From Jeongeupia sp. USM3 (GTDB lineage: Bacteria > Pseudomonadota > Gammaproteobacteria > Burkholderiales > Chitinibacteraceae), in NCBI RefSeq assembly GCF_001808185.1, contig NZ_CP017668.1, positions 2,108,001 to 2,172,000 of the forward strand: 64,000 bases of DNA. Reading direction: 5' to 3'. This document shows, in pieces, positions 51,053 to 59,872 of this stretch. The notes under the pieces are model-generated. The model was not told the DNA's origin, did no database searches, and worked only from the letters and a program-made list of their open reading frames with translations. How positions within the stretch are numbered: the first letter of the stretch is position 1; each line of letters begins with the position of its first letter. The translations under genes and the position numbers were made by a program.

Positions 51053-51643
51053 ATGACCGACCTCTACCTCGCCTCCGGCAGCCCGCGCCGCCGTGAACTC
51101 CTCGGCCAGACCGGCGTCGCCTTCGAGCGCATCGTCGCCGAGATCGACGAGACGCCGCTCGGGAACGAAACCCCGCTGGATTACGTGAAACGGCTCGCCG
51201 CCGCCAAGGCCGAGGCCGGCTGGGCGGCGATGCACGGACAGGGGCTCGCAGCGCTGCCGGTGCTCGCCGCCGACACCACCGTTGCGCTCGGCAGCGTCAT
51301 TCTCGGCAAGCCCGCCGATGCGGCCGACGCGACACGGATGCTCCAGCGACTGTCCGGCACCACCCACGACGTGCTGACCGGCGTCGGCCTGCGCACCGAA
51401 GCCGGCGTCGACGTGGTCGTGTCGGTGAGCCGCGTGACCTTCATGCAGCTGAGCGACGCACAGATCGCCGCGTATGTGGCGAGCGGCGAGCCGATGGACA
51501 AGGCCGGCGCCTACGGCATCCAGGGCCTCGGCGGGCTGTTTGTCGCCCGGCTTGAGGGCAGCTTCACCGGCGTCGTCGGCCTGCCGCTGCACGAGACAGC
51601 CATGCTGCTCGGCCGCCACGGCCTCGGCCGGCTCGCTGCATAG
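51053..51643 (+). CDS. maf: Maf-like nucleotide pyrophosphatase
   Basis: A 196-residue house-cleaning nucleotide pyrophosphatase. LYLASGSPRRRELLGQTGV is the diagnostic N-terminus; VLAADTTVAL with GKPADAADATRMLQRLSGTTHDVLTGVGL and DKAGAYGIQGLGGLFV complete the pocket. DTTV versus DTVV at the specificity position leaves dTTP/UTP or m7GTP preference open. It is cytoplasmic. Confidence 0.93.
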   Translation: MTDLYLASGSPRRRELLGQTGVAFERIVAEIDETPLGNETPLDYVKRLAAAKAEAGWAAMHGQGLAALPVLAADTTVALGSVILGKPADAADATRMLQRLSGTTHDVLTGVGLRTEAGVDVVVSVSRVTFMQLSDAQIAAYVASGEPMDKAGAYGIQGLGGLFVARLEGSFTGVVGLPLHETAMLLGRHGLGRLAA

Positions 51644-51661
51644 GCGCACGGCATAAAAAAG

Positions 51662-51681
51662 GGGCGACCCTCAGGTCGCCC
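51662..51681 (-). terminator. Rho-independent terminator of pncB
   Basis: GGGCGACC-TGAG-GGTCGCCC on the minus strand is followed by CTTTTTT, 38 bp after the pncB stop. It also serves the convergent maf gene. Confidence 0.85.
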
Positions 51682-51719
51682 GCAAGCTGCTCGACGCGGC
51701 AATGCCGCGCTCTCCTGTA

Positions 51720-52943
51720 TCAACGCCCGGGCACGCATCCGGTTGACATCGGCAGGTCGAACACGTCGCCGAGGTAGTTGAGGAAATTCACGTCCTCGCA
51801 CATGCCCTTGCCCGGGCTGTCGCTGACCTTGGCGACCGGCTGGCCGTTGCAGTAGAGCAGCTTGATGACGATCTGCAGTGGTGTGTGGCCGCAGTCGTTG
51901 GAGAGGTCGGTGCCGATGCCGAAGCTCGTCGGCGCGCGGCCGGCAAAGTGCCGGTACAGTGCGAACGCGCGCGGCAGGTCGAGCCCGTCGCTGAATACCA
52001 GCTGCTTGGTCGACGGGTCGATCTTCATCGTCCGGTAGTGGGCGATCGCCTTCTCGCCCCATGCGTACGGGTCGCCCAAATCGTGGCGCAGTCCGTCGAA
52101 CAGCTTGCAGAAATACAGGTCGAAATCGCGCAGGAAGGCGTCGGTGCCGACGACGTCGGTCAGCGCGATGCCGAGGTCGCCGCGGTATTCGCGCACCCAG
52201 TGCTCAAGCGCGTTGCGCTGGAAGTCGCGCAGCCGCGAGCCGAAGGACTGAAACGCCTGCAGGTACTCGTGCGCCATCGTGCCGATCGGCGTGAGGCCGT
52301 GGCGCATCGCCAGCAACACATTGCTGGTGCCGCGGAAATACGGCTTCGCCTCGCGCGCCAGCGTCGCGACGACCTCCTCGTGCCAGGCGCGCGAGAAGCG
52401 CCTTCGGGTGCCGAAATCGTAGAAGATGAAATCGAAGCGCTGCGCCGGCTGGCGGGCGAAGTCGCGCAGCAGCGCCACCTTGGCGGCAAGGCGTTCGCGG
52501 CCGACCGCCAGCGCCGCGGTTTCGTCGACATGGCGGAAGTACACCTCGTTGACGATCGCCAGACAGTAGATCTCGAACAGCATGCAGTGGAGCATCGGTC
52601 CCCTGATCGAGATGGCCAGCCCGTCCGGCTCGTCGGCCGGCACCGACACGGTGACGAAATGCCGCTGCAACTGAAAGAGCCGCAGGAAGTCGATGAAGTC
52701 GGACCTGATGAAACGCAGCCCGCCGAGGAAGGCCAGCTCGTCTTCGGCGAAACGCAGCGTGCACAGGTGGTCGAGCTCGGCGTCGATCTCGGCCTTGAAG
52801 CGCGCCAGCGGCACATCGGGCACGTTGCGGCACTTGAAGCCGTATTCGGCGCGGGCCTCGGGCTGATGATGGAGGATCTCCTGCATCATCGTGAACTTGT
52901 ACAGATCGGTATCGAGCAGCGAAGCAATCACCGGGCCGGTCAT
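51720..52943 (-). CDS. pncB: Nicotinate phosphoribosyltransferase PncB
   Basis: A 407-residue cytoplasmic enzyme making nicotinate mononucleotide from nicotinate, PRPP and ATP. SLLDTDLYKFTMMQEILHHQ, FIFYDFGTRRRFSRAWHEEVV (with the autophosphorylated His in the GTMAHEYLQAF region), SDGLDLPRAF and LSNDCGHTPLQIVIKLL are diagnostic. It feeds NAD salvage and supplies the CobT substrate. It is divergent from the chemoreceptor fusion. Confidence 0.96.
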   Translation of the reverse strand: MTGPVIASLLDTDLYKFTMMQEILHHQPEARAEYGFKCRNVPDVPLARFKAEIDAELDHLCTLRFAEDELAFLGGLRFIRSDFIDFLRLFQLQRHFVTVSVPADEPDGLAISIRGPMLHCMLFEIYCLAIVNEVYFRHVDETAALAVGRERLAAKVALLRDFARQPAQRFDFIFYDFGTRRRFSRAWHEEVVATLAREAKPYFRGTSNVLLAMRHGLTPIGTMAHEYLQAFQSFGSRLRDFQRNALEHWVREYRGDLGIALTDVVGTDAFLRDFDLYFCKLFDGLRHDLGDPYAWGEKAIAHYRTMKIDPSTKQLVFSDGLDLPRAFALYRHFAGRAPTSFGIGTDLSNDCGHTPLQIVIKLLYCNGQPVAKVSDSPGKGMCEDVNFLNYLGDVFDLPMSTGCVPGR

Positions 52944-53025
52944 CGGGCCTCCTTGGTGGACGGGCAGCCGATTCTAAGTCGCCCGCCGCAGCGCGGCCAT
53001 GGCAAGGCTTACCCATCGTATTGAT

Positions 53026-53055
53026 TTGACATGAAATTTTTCAAAAATCTTACAA
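53026..53055 (+). promoter_or_regulatory. Candidate sigma-70 promoter
   Basis: TTGACA at 53026-53031 and TTACAA at 53050-53055 with an 18-bp spacer lie in an AT-rich stretch about 170 bp upstream of the chemoreceptor fusion gene. Confidence 0.45.
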
Positions 53056-53086
53056 AATTCGCGCCATTCTGGTGATTTTATGATGT

Positions 53087-53100
53087 TTGACTTGGATCAA
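53087..53100 (+). promoter_or_regulatory. FNR/ANR-like box upstream of the chemoreceptor fusion
   Basis: TTGACTTGGATCAA matches TTGAT-N4-ATCAA at nine of ten positions. It is about 130 bp from the downstream start codon and 150 bp from the divergent pncB start, so either gene may be the target. Confidence 0.5.
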
Positions 53101-53225
53101 GGTCACATTCGTGCAACATTGCTTACATCCTCGAAGCGTCGCGGCAAAACCCGGGGTTAGAATGAACCGCATAAGCAGAATTTGATATTCGCCGAACGAC
53201 AGGCGGATGGATGGGAGGAAACACC

Positions 53226-55553
53226 ATGTCGATGTGCCAACGCATTGCCGGCGTCGCCAGCGCCATCGGAATCGCCGGTTTCGGCATTCTGCTCGGCTAC
53301 CAGCGCATCGCCGGCGGCAGCCAGCCCGACGGCATCGCCTGGACGATCGCCGTCGTCGCACTTGCCGCACTCGGCGGCGTCACCTTCTGGCTGGCGCGGC
53401 GCATGCTGAACCCGATCGCCGGCCTGCGCGATGCGCTCGACGCGCTGAACCGCGACGGCGACCTGTCGGTCCGGGCACCCGAAAGCTCTGGCGATACCGG
53501 CGAGATCGCCGCGGCCTTCAACCAGTTCGTCACCCGCCAGCAGCATGCGCTGCGCGAGGCGCAACGTGAAATGGAAGCGCTGGCGATCAGCCTGCACGAG
53601 CTGACCGCGCTGACCGGCCAGATGGCCAAGGACACCCGGACCCAGTCCGACTTCGCCGCGTCGTCGGCGGCGACGGTCGAGCAGATCACCGTCAGCATCA
53701 ACCACATCGCCGAGCACGCCAACGACGTCGACACCACCGTTGCCGACACCAGCCGCCAGTCGGCCGACAGCGCCCACGCGGTCGAGCGCGTCACCGAGGA
53801 AGTCGGCCACGTCGCAGATGCGATGGCCTCGCTCGGCACGACGATGAACGGGCTGTCGAAAAGCTCGCAGGAAATCGGCAGCATCATCGGCGTGATCCGC
53901 GACATCGCCGACCAGACCAACCTCTTGGCGCTGAACGCGGCGATCGAGGCGGCACGCGCCGGCGAACAGGGCCGCGGTTTTGCCGTCGTCGCCGACGAAG
54001 TGCGCAAGCTCGCCGAGCGCACCGGCCAGGCGACGATCGAGATCGCCAAGCGCATCGAAACCGTCGGCAAGGAAACCCAGAGCGCGGTCAGCAATATGGC
54101 GTACACCTCGCAGCGCGTCGGCCAGAGCGTCGAGCGCGCCGGCGAAGCCCGTACCCACATGCTGCAGATCGCCGAACGGATGAACCACGTCGTCGACGTG
54201 GTGCGCGAGATCGCCGACGCAACGCGCGAGCAGTCGTCGGCAACGACGACGATGGCGCAGTCGGCCGAGCAGATCAACAGCATGGCGCAGGCGACCGACT
54301 CGGCGCTGCACAACGCCAGCCAGTCGCTGACCGCGCTCGACGAACGCGCCGCCAGGGTGCTCGAGATCGTCGGCCGCTTCAAGCTCGCCGACATCGAGGT
54401 CCAGCACGGCTGGATGGCATCGAGCGAAGCGCGCGCGGTGTCCGAGATCAAGGCGCTGCTCAACGCGCAAGGCCACCACTGGAAGGACGCCAGCGGCGGC
54501 GCCAACCCGACCGAGACGCTCAAGCGCCGCATCCAGCAGGGCGACGCACCGACCGCCGCGGCGATCGGCGGCGTGAAGATCATGAACTGGGCGCGCGACG
54601 GCGTCTGCGCCGACCTGAGCGACGTCGCCCGCGACGAGCGCTGGTCGAGTTCCTTGCCGGCGGTATTCGACGCGATGATCCAGCACGACGGCCGCTATGT
54701 GGCGGTGCCGCTCGGCGTCGCCCGCACCAATATGCTGTGGGTCAACGCCAGCATCGTCAAACGCCTTGGCCTCTCCGCGCCGCGCACGTGGAACGACTTC
54801 TTCGTGATGGCCGACAAGCTCAAGGCCGCCGGCATCCCGGCACTGGCGCACTCGGAACAGAGCTGGCAGGTCGGCACCGTGTTCGAAGCCGTTGCGCTCG
54901 GCACCGGCGGCACGCCGTTCTACCTGTCGGCGTTCAGCAAGCTCGACCCCAGCGCGCTGACCGGCTCGCAGATGATCACCGCGCTGGAAACGCTCAAGCG
55001 CCTCAAGCCCTACATCACGCCCGACTCGGTCGGCCGCGACTGGAACCTCGCCACCGCCGACGTGATGAACGGCCGCGCCGCGATGCAGCTGATGGGCGAC
55101 TGGGCCAAGAGCGAGTTCACCCAGGGCGGCAAGGTCCAGGGCAGCGACTACCTGTGCTGGCCGGCGCCGACGGGCAGCGGCGACTGGTGCTTCGCCGCCG
55201 ACACGCTGACGATGTTCAAGCAGACCGACCCGCACCGCGCGGCCGCGCAGCGCGACTTCGTCTCGCTCTTGATGAGCCGCGAAGGCCAGGAAGCGTTCAA
55301 CTTCCACAAGGGCAACATCCCGGCACGCACCGACGTCGACCTCGGCCGCTTCGACGACTACTCGCGCCAGTCGGCACGCGACTTCGCCAGCGCCGCGCAA
55401 TCGGGCGTGCTGGTGCCGTCGTGGGCGCACAATATGGCGATGCAGGACGACGTCCGCCTTGGCTTCTTCGACGTGATCGAGGCGTACTGGAAGGACGACC
55501 GGATGAGCGCCGCCGACGCCGCCCGCCGGCTGGCCGACGCCGCGCGCCGCTGA
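53226..55553 (+). CDS. Chemoreceptor (MCP) fused to a C-terminal sugar-type solute-binding domain
   Basis: A 775-residue protein. Two transmembrane segments (about 10-28 and 40-58) are separated by only about a dozen residues, leaving no periplasmic sensor. A HAMP-like stretch with NPIAGLRDALDAL follows, then the MCP coiled coil with tip IRDIADQTNLLALNAAIEAARAGEQGRGFAVVADEVRKLAERT near residue 225-270. From about residue 390 a complete family-1 solute-binding domain begins (IEVQHGWMASSEARAVSEIKALL ... QQGDAPTAAAIGG ... GDWAKSEFTQGGKVQGSDY ... REGQEAFNFHKGNIPARTD), resembling mature glucose-binding proteins of ABC importers. No signal peptide precedes it, so topology places it in the cytoplasm. 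GGGAGGAAACACC precedes the ATG; a strong terminator follows. Confidence 0.93.
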   Translation: MSMCQRIAGVASAIGIAGFGILLGYQRIAGGSQPDGIAWTIAVVALAALGGVTFWLARRMLNPIAGLRDALDALNRDGDLSVRAPESSGDTGEIAAAFNQFVTRQQHALREAQREMEALAISLHELTALTGQMAKDTRTQSDFAASSAATVEQITVSINHIAEHANDVDTTVADTSRQSADSAHAVERVTEEVGHVADAMASLGTTMNGLSKSSQEIGSIIGVIRDIADQTNLLALNAAIEAARAGEQGRGFAVVADEVRKLAERTGQATIEIAKRIETVGKETQSAVSNMAYTSQRVGQSVERAGEARTHMLQIAERMNHVVDVVREIADATREQSSATTTMAQSAEQINSMAQATDSALHNASQSLTALDERAARVLEIVGRFKLADIEVQHGWMASSEARAVSEIKALLNAQGHHWKDASGGANPTETLKRRIQQGDAPTAAAIGGVKIMNWARDGVCADLSDVARDERWSSSLPAVFDAMIQHDGRYVAVPLGVARTNMLWVNASIVKRLGLSAPRTWNDFFVMADKLKAAGIPALAHSEQSWQVGTVFEAVALGTGGTPFYLSAFSKLDPSALTGSQMITALETLKRLKPYITPDSVGRDWNLATADVMNGRAAMQLMGDWAKSEFTQGGKVQGSDYLCWPAPTGSGDWCFAADTLTMFKQTDPHRAAAQRDFVSLLMSREGQEAFNFHKGNIPARTDVDLGRFDDYSRQSARDFASAAQSGVLVPSWAHNMAMQDDVRLGFFDVIEAYWKDDRMSAADAARRLADAARR

Positions 55554-55583
55554 ACAACAGCAATAAAAACCCGCTCTATATTC

Positions 55584-55608
55584 AAACCCGTCTTCGGACG
55601 GGTTTTTC
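55584..55608 (+). terminator. Rho-independent terminator of the chemoreceptor fusion gene
   Basis: AAACCCGTC-TTCG-GACGGGTTT forms a perfect stem with a stable tetraloop followed by TTC, 30 bp after the stop codon. Confidence 0.9.
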
Positions 55609-55654
55609 TTTGGGCGTTGCTTGCGCTGTCGGGCGCAGCGGCAGTGAGAGTGTT

Positions 55655-56128
55655 AGCGCCTTCGGCGCGGGTAAAGGCATTGATTGCCGGTTCCGCCCGG
55701 CGGACGTGATACTTTCTTTTGCTTCGCCAAAAGAAAGTATCCAAAGAAAAGGCGACCCCACATTCGCGCCCCTTCGGGGTCCCCTGTGCTGCTCAGTCGT
55801 CACGGCGGGAATCGCAAACTCGCTGCGCTCAAACAGCGATCCCCGACTGCCCCGTGCCGACTTGCGCTGCTCGGCGCTTCTGAGGGGATCGGGGCGGTAT
55901 GCAACCGGCACTGAGAAATGCGCTGCCTTTTATCCCGTTCGCCAGCGCCGAGGAGTGGAGCGAGACGAGCCGGTTTCACGGCTTGGCTCGCGACCGATCG
56001 AGGGCAGCCCGGAGGGCCGCAGGCGCGGGGCGCCTTTGGGGTGAAGGGGGCTTTGGCGAGACAAAGCTCCCTTCCCGTCTGCGCGGCGGAACGCGCATCA
56101 AAACGCCTTTACCCGCGCCGCAGGCGCT
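55655..56128 (+). repeat. Structured dispersed repeat with terminal inverted repeats, copy 2
   Basis: This 474-bp element has the same terminal inverted repeats as the copy at 9772 (AGCGCCTTCGGCGCGGGTAA start and inverse at the end), the same ATACTTTC/GAAAGTAT hairpin and a near-identical right third (GAGGAGTGGAGCGAGACGAG and following). Its middle differs in sequence but keeps TTCG-type hairpins. It fills most of the gap between the chemoreceptor fusion and the AraC/MGMT gene and carries no gene. Confidence 0.85.
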
Positions 56129-56250
56129 AAACGCCAAGCCGGCTCTCAGCTATCTCCCTCTCCTGCCCCGCCAACACCGCAAGAACCGGGAAGCCTGCCG
56201 CGACTCGCCGCGCAATGCTATAAGCGTCGTATCCGTCCCCGGAGCCCCTC

Positions 56251-57093
56251 ATGTCCGCCAAGGCAGCCGCCTCCATCGCTTCCCTGATCGCTGCCGCCTG
56301 CCGGCAGATCGACGCCGCCGAGACGCCGCCGCCGCTGGCCGAGCTCGCCGCGGCGGCCGGGCTGAGTCCGTGGCATTTCCACCGCCAGTTCAAGGCGCTG
56401 ACCGGTGTCACGCCCAAGGCCTATGCCAGCGCGCAACGGACCCGCCGGGTGCAGGACGCGCTGGCGGCCGGGCATTCGGTCACCGACGCGGTATTCGACG
56501 CCGGTTTCAACGCCACCAGCCGTTTCTACGCCGGTGCCGATGCCACGCTCGGCATGGCGCCGCTGCGCTTCCGGGCCGGCGGCGTCGGCGAGACGATCCG
56601 CTTCGGCATCGGCCAGTGCTCGCTCGGCGCGCTGCTGGTCGCCGCAACCCAATCCGGCATCTGCCGGATCGAACTCGGCGACGCCGCCGATGCGTTGCTG
56701 CAGCGGCTGCAGGACGTGTTCCCCAGGGCCGAGCTGGTCGGTGGCGACGCCGAATTCGAGGACTGGATGGCGCGGGTCGTCGGGCTGATCGACGCGCCCG
56801 GAATCGGCGCCAGCCTGCCGCTCGACATCCGCGGCAGCGCATTCCAGCAACGCGTATGGCAGGCGCTGCGGGCGATTCCGCCCGGCGATACGGCGACCTA
56901 TGCCGACATCGCCGAACGCATCGGCAGCCCCGCGGCGGTACGCGCGGTCGCCAATGCCTGTGGTGCGAACCCGCTCGCCGTGGCGATCCCGTGCCACCGC
57001 GTCGTGCGCACCGACGGCAGCCTCGGCGGCTACCGCTGGGGGCTGGCGCGCAAGCAGGCGTTGCTCGACCGCGAGGCGCTGCAGGCCGGCTGA
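56251..57093 (+). CDS. ada: AraC-type/methylated-DNA--protein-cysteine methyltransferase (Ada C-terminal type)
   Basis: A 280-residue DNA-repair regulator. Residues about 25-110 are an AraC helix-turn-helix (AAGLSPWHFHRQFKALTGVTPKAYA), and residues about 190-275 the O6-methylguanine methyltransferase domain with active site IPCHRVVRTDG. The N-terminal zinc/methylphosphotriester domain of full Ada is absent. Two-domain proteins like this occur widely and probably still repair alkylated guanine, but autoregulation by Cys38-type methylation is lost. The upstream repeat ends about 120 bp before the start. Confidence 0.92.
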   Translation: MSAKAAASIASLIAAACRQIDAAETPPPLAELAAAAGLSPWHFHRQFKALTGVTPKAYASAQRTRRVQDALAAGHSVTDAVFDAGFNATSRFYAGADATLGMAPLRFRAGGVGETIRFGIGQCSLGALLVAATQSGICRIELGDAADALLQRLQDVFPRAELVGGDAEFEDWMARVVGLIDAPGIGASLPLDIRGSAFQQRVWQALRAIPPGDTATYADIAERIGSPAAVRAVANACGANPLAVAIPCHRVVRTDGSLGGYRWGLARKQALLDREALQAG

Positions 57094-57288
57094 GCGATCG
57101 GGCCTGCACGACCCTGTGCAACTCGTCGCCGCCAACGGCGTTTCATCGTCGCCCACAACGCGTCGTCACATGCCGGCGTACTGTTGCGCCGCAGCGTTTA
57201 GATTGAGGGCGGTGAACACGACTCGGCTCAAGGATGCACGCAGGCCGTGCATCGTGTTCGCCGCCCCTCTTCCGTTGCGAGCACTGCC

Positions 57289-57999
57289 ATGCAGCCAGAC
57301 TTTCCCGTCGTCCTGCACCAGGTCGACAAACAGTACCGCCTCGGCCAGGTCGACGTGCCGGCGCTGACCGGCGTCGACCTCGAGATCCGCGCCAACCGTT
57401 TCACCGTATTGTCCGGCCCCTCGGGCAGCGGCAAGACCACGCTGCTGAACCTGATCGGCGGCATCGACCGCCCCGACAGCGGCCGGGTCGTCGTCGACGG
57501 ACAGGATCTGGCGCAACTCGACGACGATGCGCTGTCCGATTTCCGCGCCCGCCGGCTCGGCTTCGTGTTCCAGAACTTCAACCTGCTGCCGGTGCTGACG
57601 GCGTTCGAGAACGTCGAGTACCCGCTGCTGCTGACCGGCGTTGCCAGCGACACACGCCGCCGCCGGGTCGATGAGCTGCTCGCCGCGGTCGGCCTCGCCG
57701 ACAAGGCCGGCAACCGGCCCAACCAGCTCTCGGGCGGCCAGCGCCAGCGTGTCGCGATCGCCCGGGCGCTGGCGACCAGTCCGCAACTGGTGCTCGCCGA
57801 CGAGCCGACCGCCAACCTCGACAGCCACACCGGCGCGGCGATCCTGACGCTGATGCGGCAGATGCAGCGCGACTACCGGGTGAGCTTCGTGTTCTCGTCG
57901 CACGACCCGCAGGTGCTGGCGCAGGCCGACGACGCCGTGCACATCCGCGACGGCGCGATCACCGTGATCGAGCGCGACCTGCAGGGGGCTGCGGCATGA
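57289..57999 (+). CDS. ABC transporter ATPase, MacB/LolD-like
   Basis: A 236-residue ATPase. Walker A is GPSGSGKTTLLNLIGGIDRPDSG, LGFVFQNFNLLPVLTAFENVEYPL is the LolD/MacB-type Q-loop, the signature LSGGQRQRVAIARAL, Walker B LVLADEPTANLDS and the switch FSSHDPQVL. This subfamily drives mechanotransmission via FtsX-type permeases. It leads the block with the small membrane protein (four-base overlap) and the permease. Confidence 0.92.
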   Translation: MQPDFPVVLHQVDKQYRLGQVDVPALTGVDLEIRANRFTVLSGPSGSGKTTLLNLIGGIDRPDSGRVVVDGQDLAQLDDDALSDFRARRLGFVFQNFNLLPVLTAFENVEYPLLLTGVASDTRRRRVDELLAAVGLADKAGNRPNQLSGGQRQRVAIARALATSPQLVLADEPTANLDSHTGAAILTLMRQMQRDYRVSFVFSSHDPQVLAQADDAVHIRDGAITVIERDLQGAAA

Positions 58000-58385
58000 G
58001 CACGATCCTGACTCCGATCGGCGGGCTCCATCTCGCCACGGCCGGCTGGGCGATGCTCGCCGGCGGCATGCAGCTGGCGCTGCCCAAGGGCGGCGACCGC
58101 CACCGCTGGCTCGGACGCAGCTGGGTACTGGCGATGCTGGTCGTTGCGCTGTCGTCGTTCGGTCTGGGCGCCGCACCCGGCCGGGTCGTCGGCTTCGGCC
58201 CCATCCACCTGCTGTCGCTGTGGGTGCTGTGGTGCTTGTGGGCCGCGATCGTCCGGGTCCGCGCCGGCCACATCGCCGCGCACCGCCGCTACGTGATCGG
58301 CGCCTATATCGGCACCGTCGTCGCCGGGCTGTTCGCGATCTTCGGACCGGACCGCTGGCTGCACCACACCCTGTTTGCCCTCTGA
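57996..58385 (+). CDS. Small four-helix membrane protein (DUF2306-like)
   Basis: A 129-residue inner-membrane protein with about four hydrophobic segments and the pattern GGLHLATAGWAMLAGGMQL, KGGDRHRWLGRSWVLAM and AHRRYVIGAYIGTVVAGLF. This resembles DUF2306-type predicted membrane proteins. It is sandwiched by a four-base overlap with the ATPase gene and 18 bp to the permease, so it is likely part of the system. Confidence 0.8.
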   Translation: MSTILTPIGGLHLATAGWAMLAGGMQLALPKGGDRHRWLGRSWVLAMLVVALSSFGLGAAPGRVVGFGPIHLLSLWVLWCLWAAIVRVRAGHIAAHRRYVIGAYIGTVVAGLFAIFGPDRWLHHTLFAL

Positions 58386-58403
58386 TTGCCGACGAGATCC
58401 GAA

Positions 58404-59798
58404 ATGAACACATTGCAACTGGCCGCACGCAATCTGGCCCGCAACCGCCGCCGCTCGATCACCACACTGTTCGCGATGATCGTCGGCGCCATCGCCATCC
58501 TGCTGTTCGGCGGCTATGCCCGCAACATCGACCTCGGCCTGCAGACCGGCTTCGTCCAGCGCAGCGGCCACCTGCAGGTACAGCACAAGGACTACTTCCT
58601 GTTCGGCACCGGCAACCCGGCGGCCTACGGCATCGCCGGCTACAGCCGGCTGATCGCGGCGATCAAGGCCGACCCACAGCTGGCGCCGCTGGTCACCGTG
58701 GTGACGCCGACGCTGAGCCTCGGCGGCATCGCCGGCAACTACGCCGCCGGCGTGTCGCGCACCGTAATCGGCAACGGCGTCGTCATCGACGACCAGAACG
58801 TGATGCGGCGCTGGAATGACTACGGCTTCGTGCTGACGCCGAAAATGCTCAAGCTCACCGGCACGCCCGAGCAGGCCGCGGTCATCGGCCTCGGCGTCGC
58901 CCGCGTGCTGCAGCTGTGCGGGCCGCTCAAGGTCGCCCACTGCCCGTCGCCGCAACCGGCGAAACAGGACGGCGCCGACGCGCCGGCCGACATCACCGCG
59001 CTCGCCGCCGATACCGCCGAGGTGCCGGACGCCGGATCGCCCCGCGCGGCCAACCAGGTCGAACTGCTCGCCGCCAACGCCCACGGCGCGCCGAACGTCG
59101 CCCGGCTCGACGTCGTCGCCGCCGAAGCGCAGGGCGTGAAGGAGCTGGACGACCTGTACGTGCAGCTGCATTTCGGCGCGGCACAACGGCTGATCTACGG
59201 TGCCGACGCGCCGAAAGCCACCGCCATCGTCGTCCAGCTCCGGCACAGCGCCGACCTGCCGGCCGCGCAGCAAAGGCTGGCCGCGCTCCTCGCCCAAGTC
59301 GCACCGGACCAGCCGCTGGCGGTGCTCGACTTCGCGACACTGAACCCGAGCTACGGCCAGATCGTCGGCATGTTCGGCGCGATCTTCGGCTTCATCGCGC
59401 TTCTGATCGGCGTGATCGTGCTGTTCACCGTCGGCAATACCATGAGCATGGCGGTGGTCGAGCGCACCACCGAGATCGGCACCTTGCGCGCCATCGGCCT
59501 GCGCCGCGGCGGGGTGCGGCGCCTGTTCGTGCTCGAAGGCATGCTGCTCGGCCTCGTCGGCAGCGGCCTCGGCGTGCTGGTCGCGCTGGCGCTGGCCTGG
59601 CTGATCAACCACGCCGGACTGACCTGGCTGCCGCCGGGCAATGTCGAACCGGTGCCGCTGACCGTCCGCGTCTGGGGCGAGCCGCGCATGATCGTGCTGA
59701 CCGCGATCGGCCTGAGCCTGATCGCCGCGGTCTCGGCGTGGTGGCCGGCACGGCGTGCGGCGAAACTGGAAGTCGTCGAGGCACTGCGCCATGTGTAA
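58404..59798 (+). CDS. FtsX-type ABC permease (LolC/E- or MacB-like)
   Basis: A 464-residue permease. TM1 (SITTLFAMIVGAIAILLFGG) is followed by a periplasmic MacB_PCD-like region of about 290 residues and the FtsX domain with three helices (FGAIFGFIALLIGVIVLFTVGNTMSMAVVERTTEIGTLRAIGLRR, then LLGLVGSGLGVLVALALAWL and AIGLSLIAAVSAWWPARRAAKLEVVEALRHV). The TEIGTLRAIG coupling helix binds the ATPase. With the downstream LolA-like protein and barrel it suggests movement of lipids, lipoproteins or peptides across the envelope. Confidence 0.9.
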   Translation: MNTLQLAARNLARNRRRSITTLFAMIVGAIAILLFGGYARNIDLGLQTGFVQRSGHLQVQHKDYFLFGTGNPAAYGIAGYSRLIAAIKADPQLAPLVTVVTPTLSLGGIAGNYAAGVSRTVIGNGVVIDDQNVMRRWNDYGFVLTPKMLKLTGTPEQAAVIGLGVARVLQLCGPLKVAHCPSPQPAKQDGADAPADITALAADTAEVPDAGSPRAANQVELLAANAHGAPNVARLDVVAAEAQGVKELDDLYVQLHFGAAQRLIYGADAPKATAIVVQLRHSADLPAAQQRLAALLAQVAPDQPLAVLDFATLNPSYGQIVGMFGAIFGFIALLIGVIVLFTVGNTMSMAVVERTTEIGTLRAIGLRRGGVRRLFVLEGMLLGLVGSGLGVLVALALAWLINHAGLTWLPPGNVEPVPLTVRVWGEPRMIVLTAIGLSLIAAVSAWWPARRAAKLEVVEALRHV

Positions 59799-59872
59799 AC
59801 AAAGGTCAAGCCGGCATGGTTTTGCACGCCTTGAGCCACCGCTTGAGTGGGCTAGGGACCGCGGCGGGTTTC

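Noticed and set aside
50812..51054. 80-codon minus-strand frame in the AT-rich gap before maf
   Set aside because: No ribosome site, no motif and overlap with the likely maf promoter.
53157..55430. 757-codon open frame on the minus strand opposite the chemoreceptor fusion
   Set aside because: It is an antisense shadow typical of GC-rich coding DNA, with low-complexity Arg/Gly/Val composition and no domain, while the plus-strand frame has clear MCP and SBP motifs.
56128..56251. Truncation of Ada by the upstream repeat (loss of its N-terminal zinc domain)
   Set aside because: Two-domain AraC/MGMT proteins without the zinc domain are common, the gene has a proper start and no remnant of the missing domain is visible upstream.
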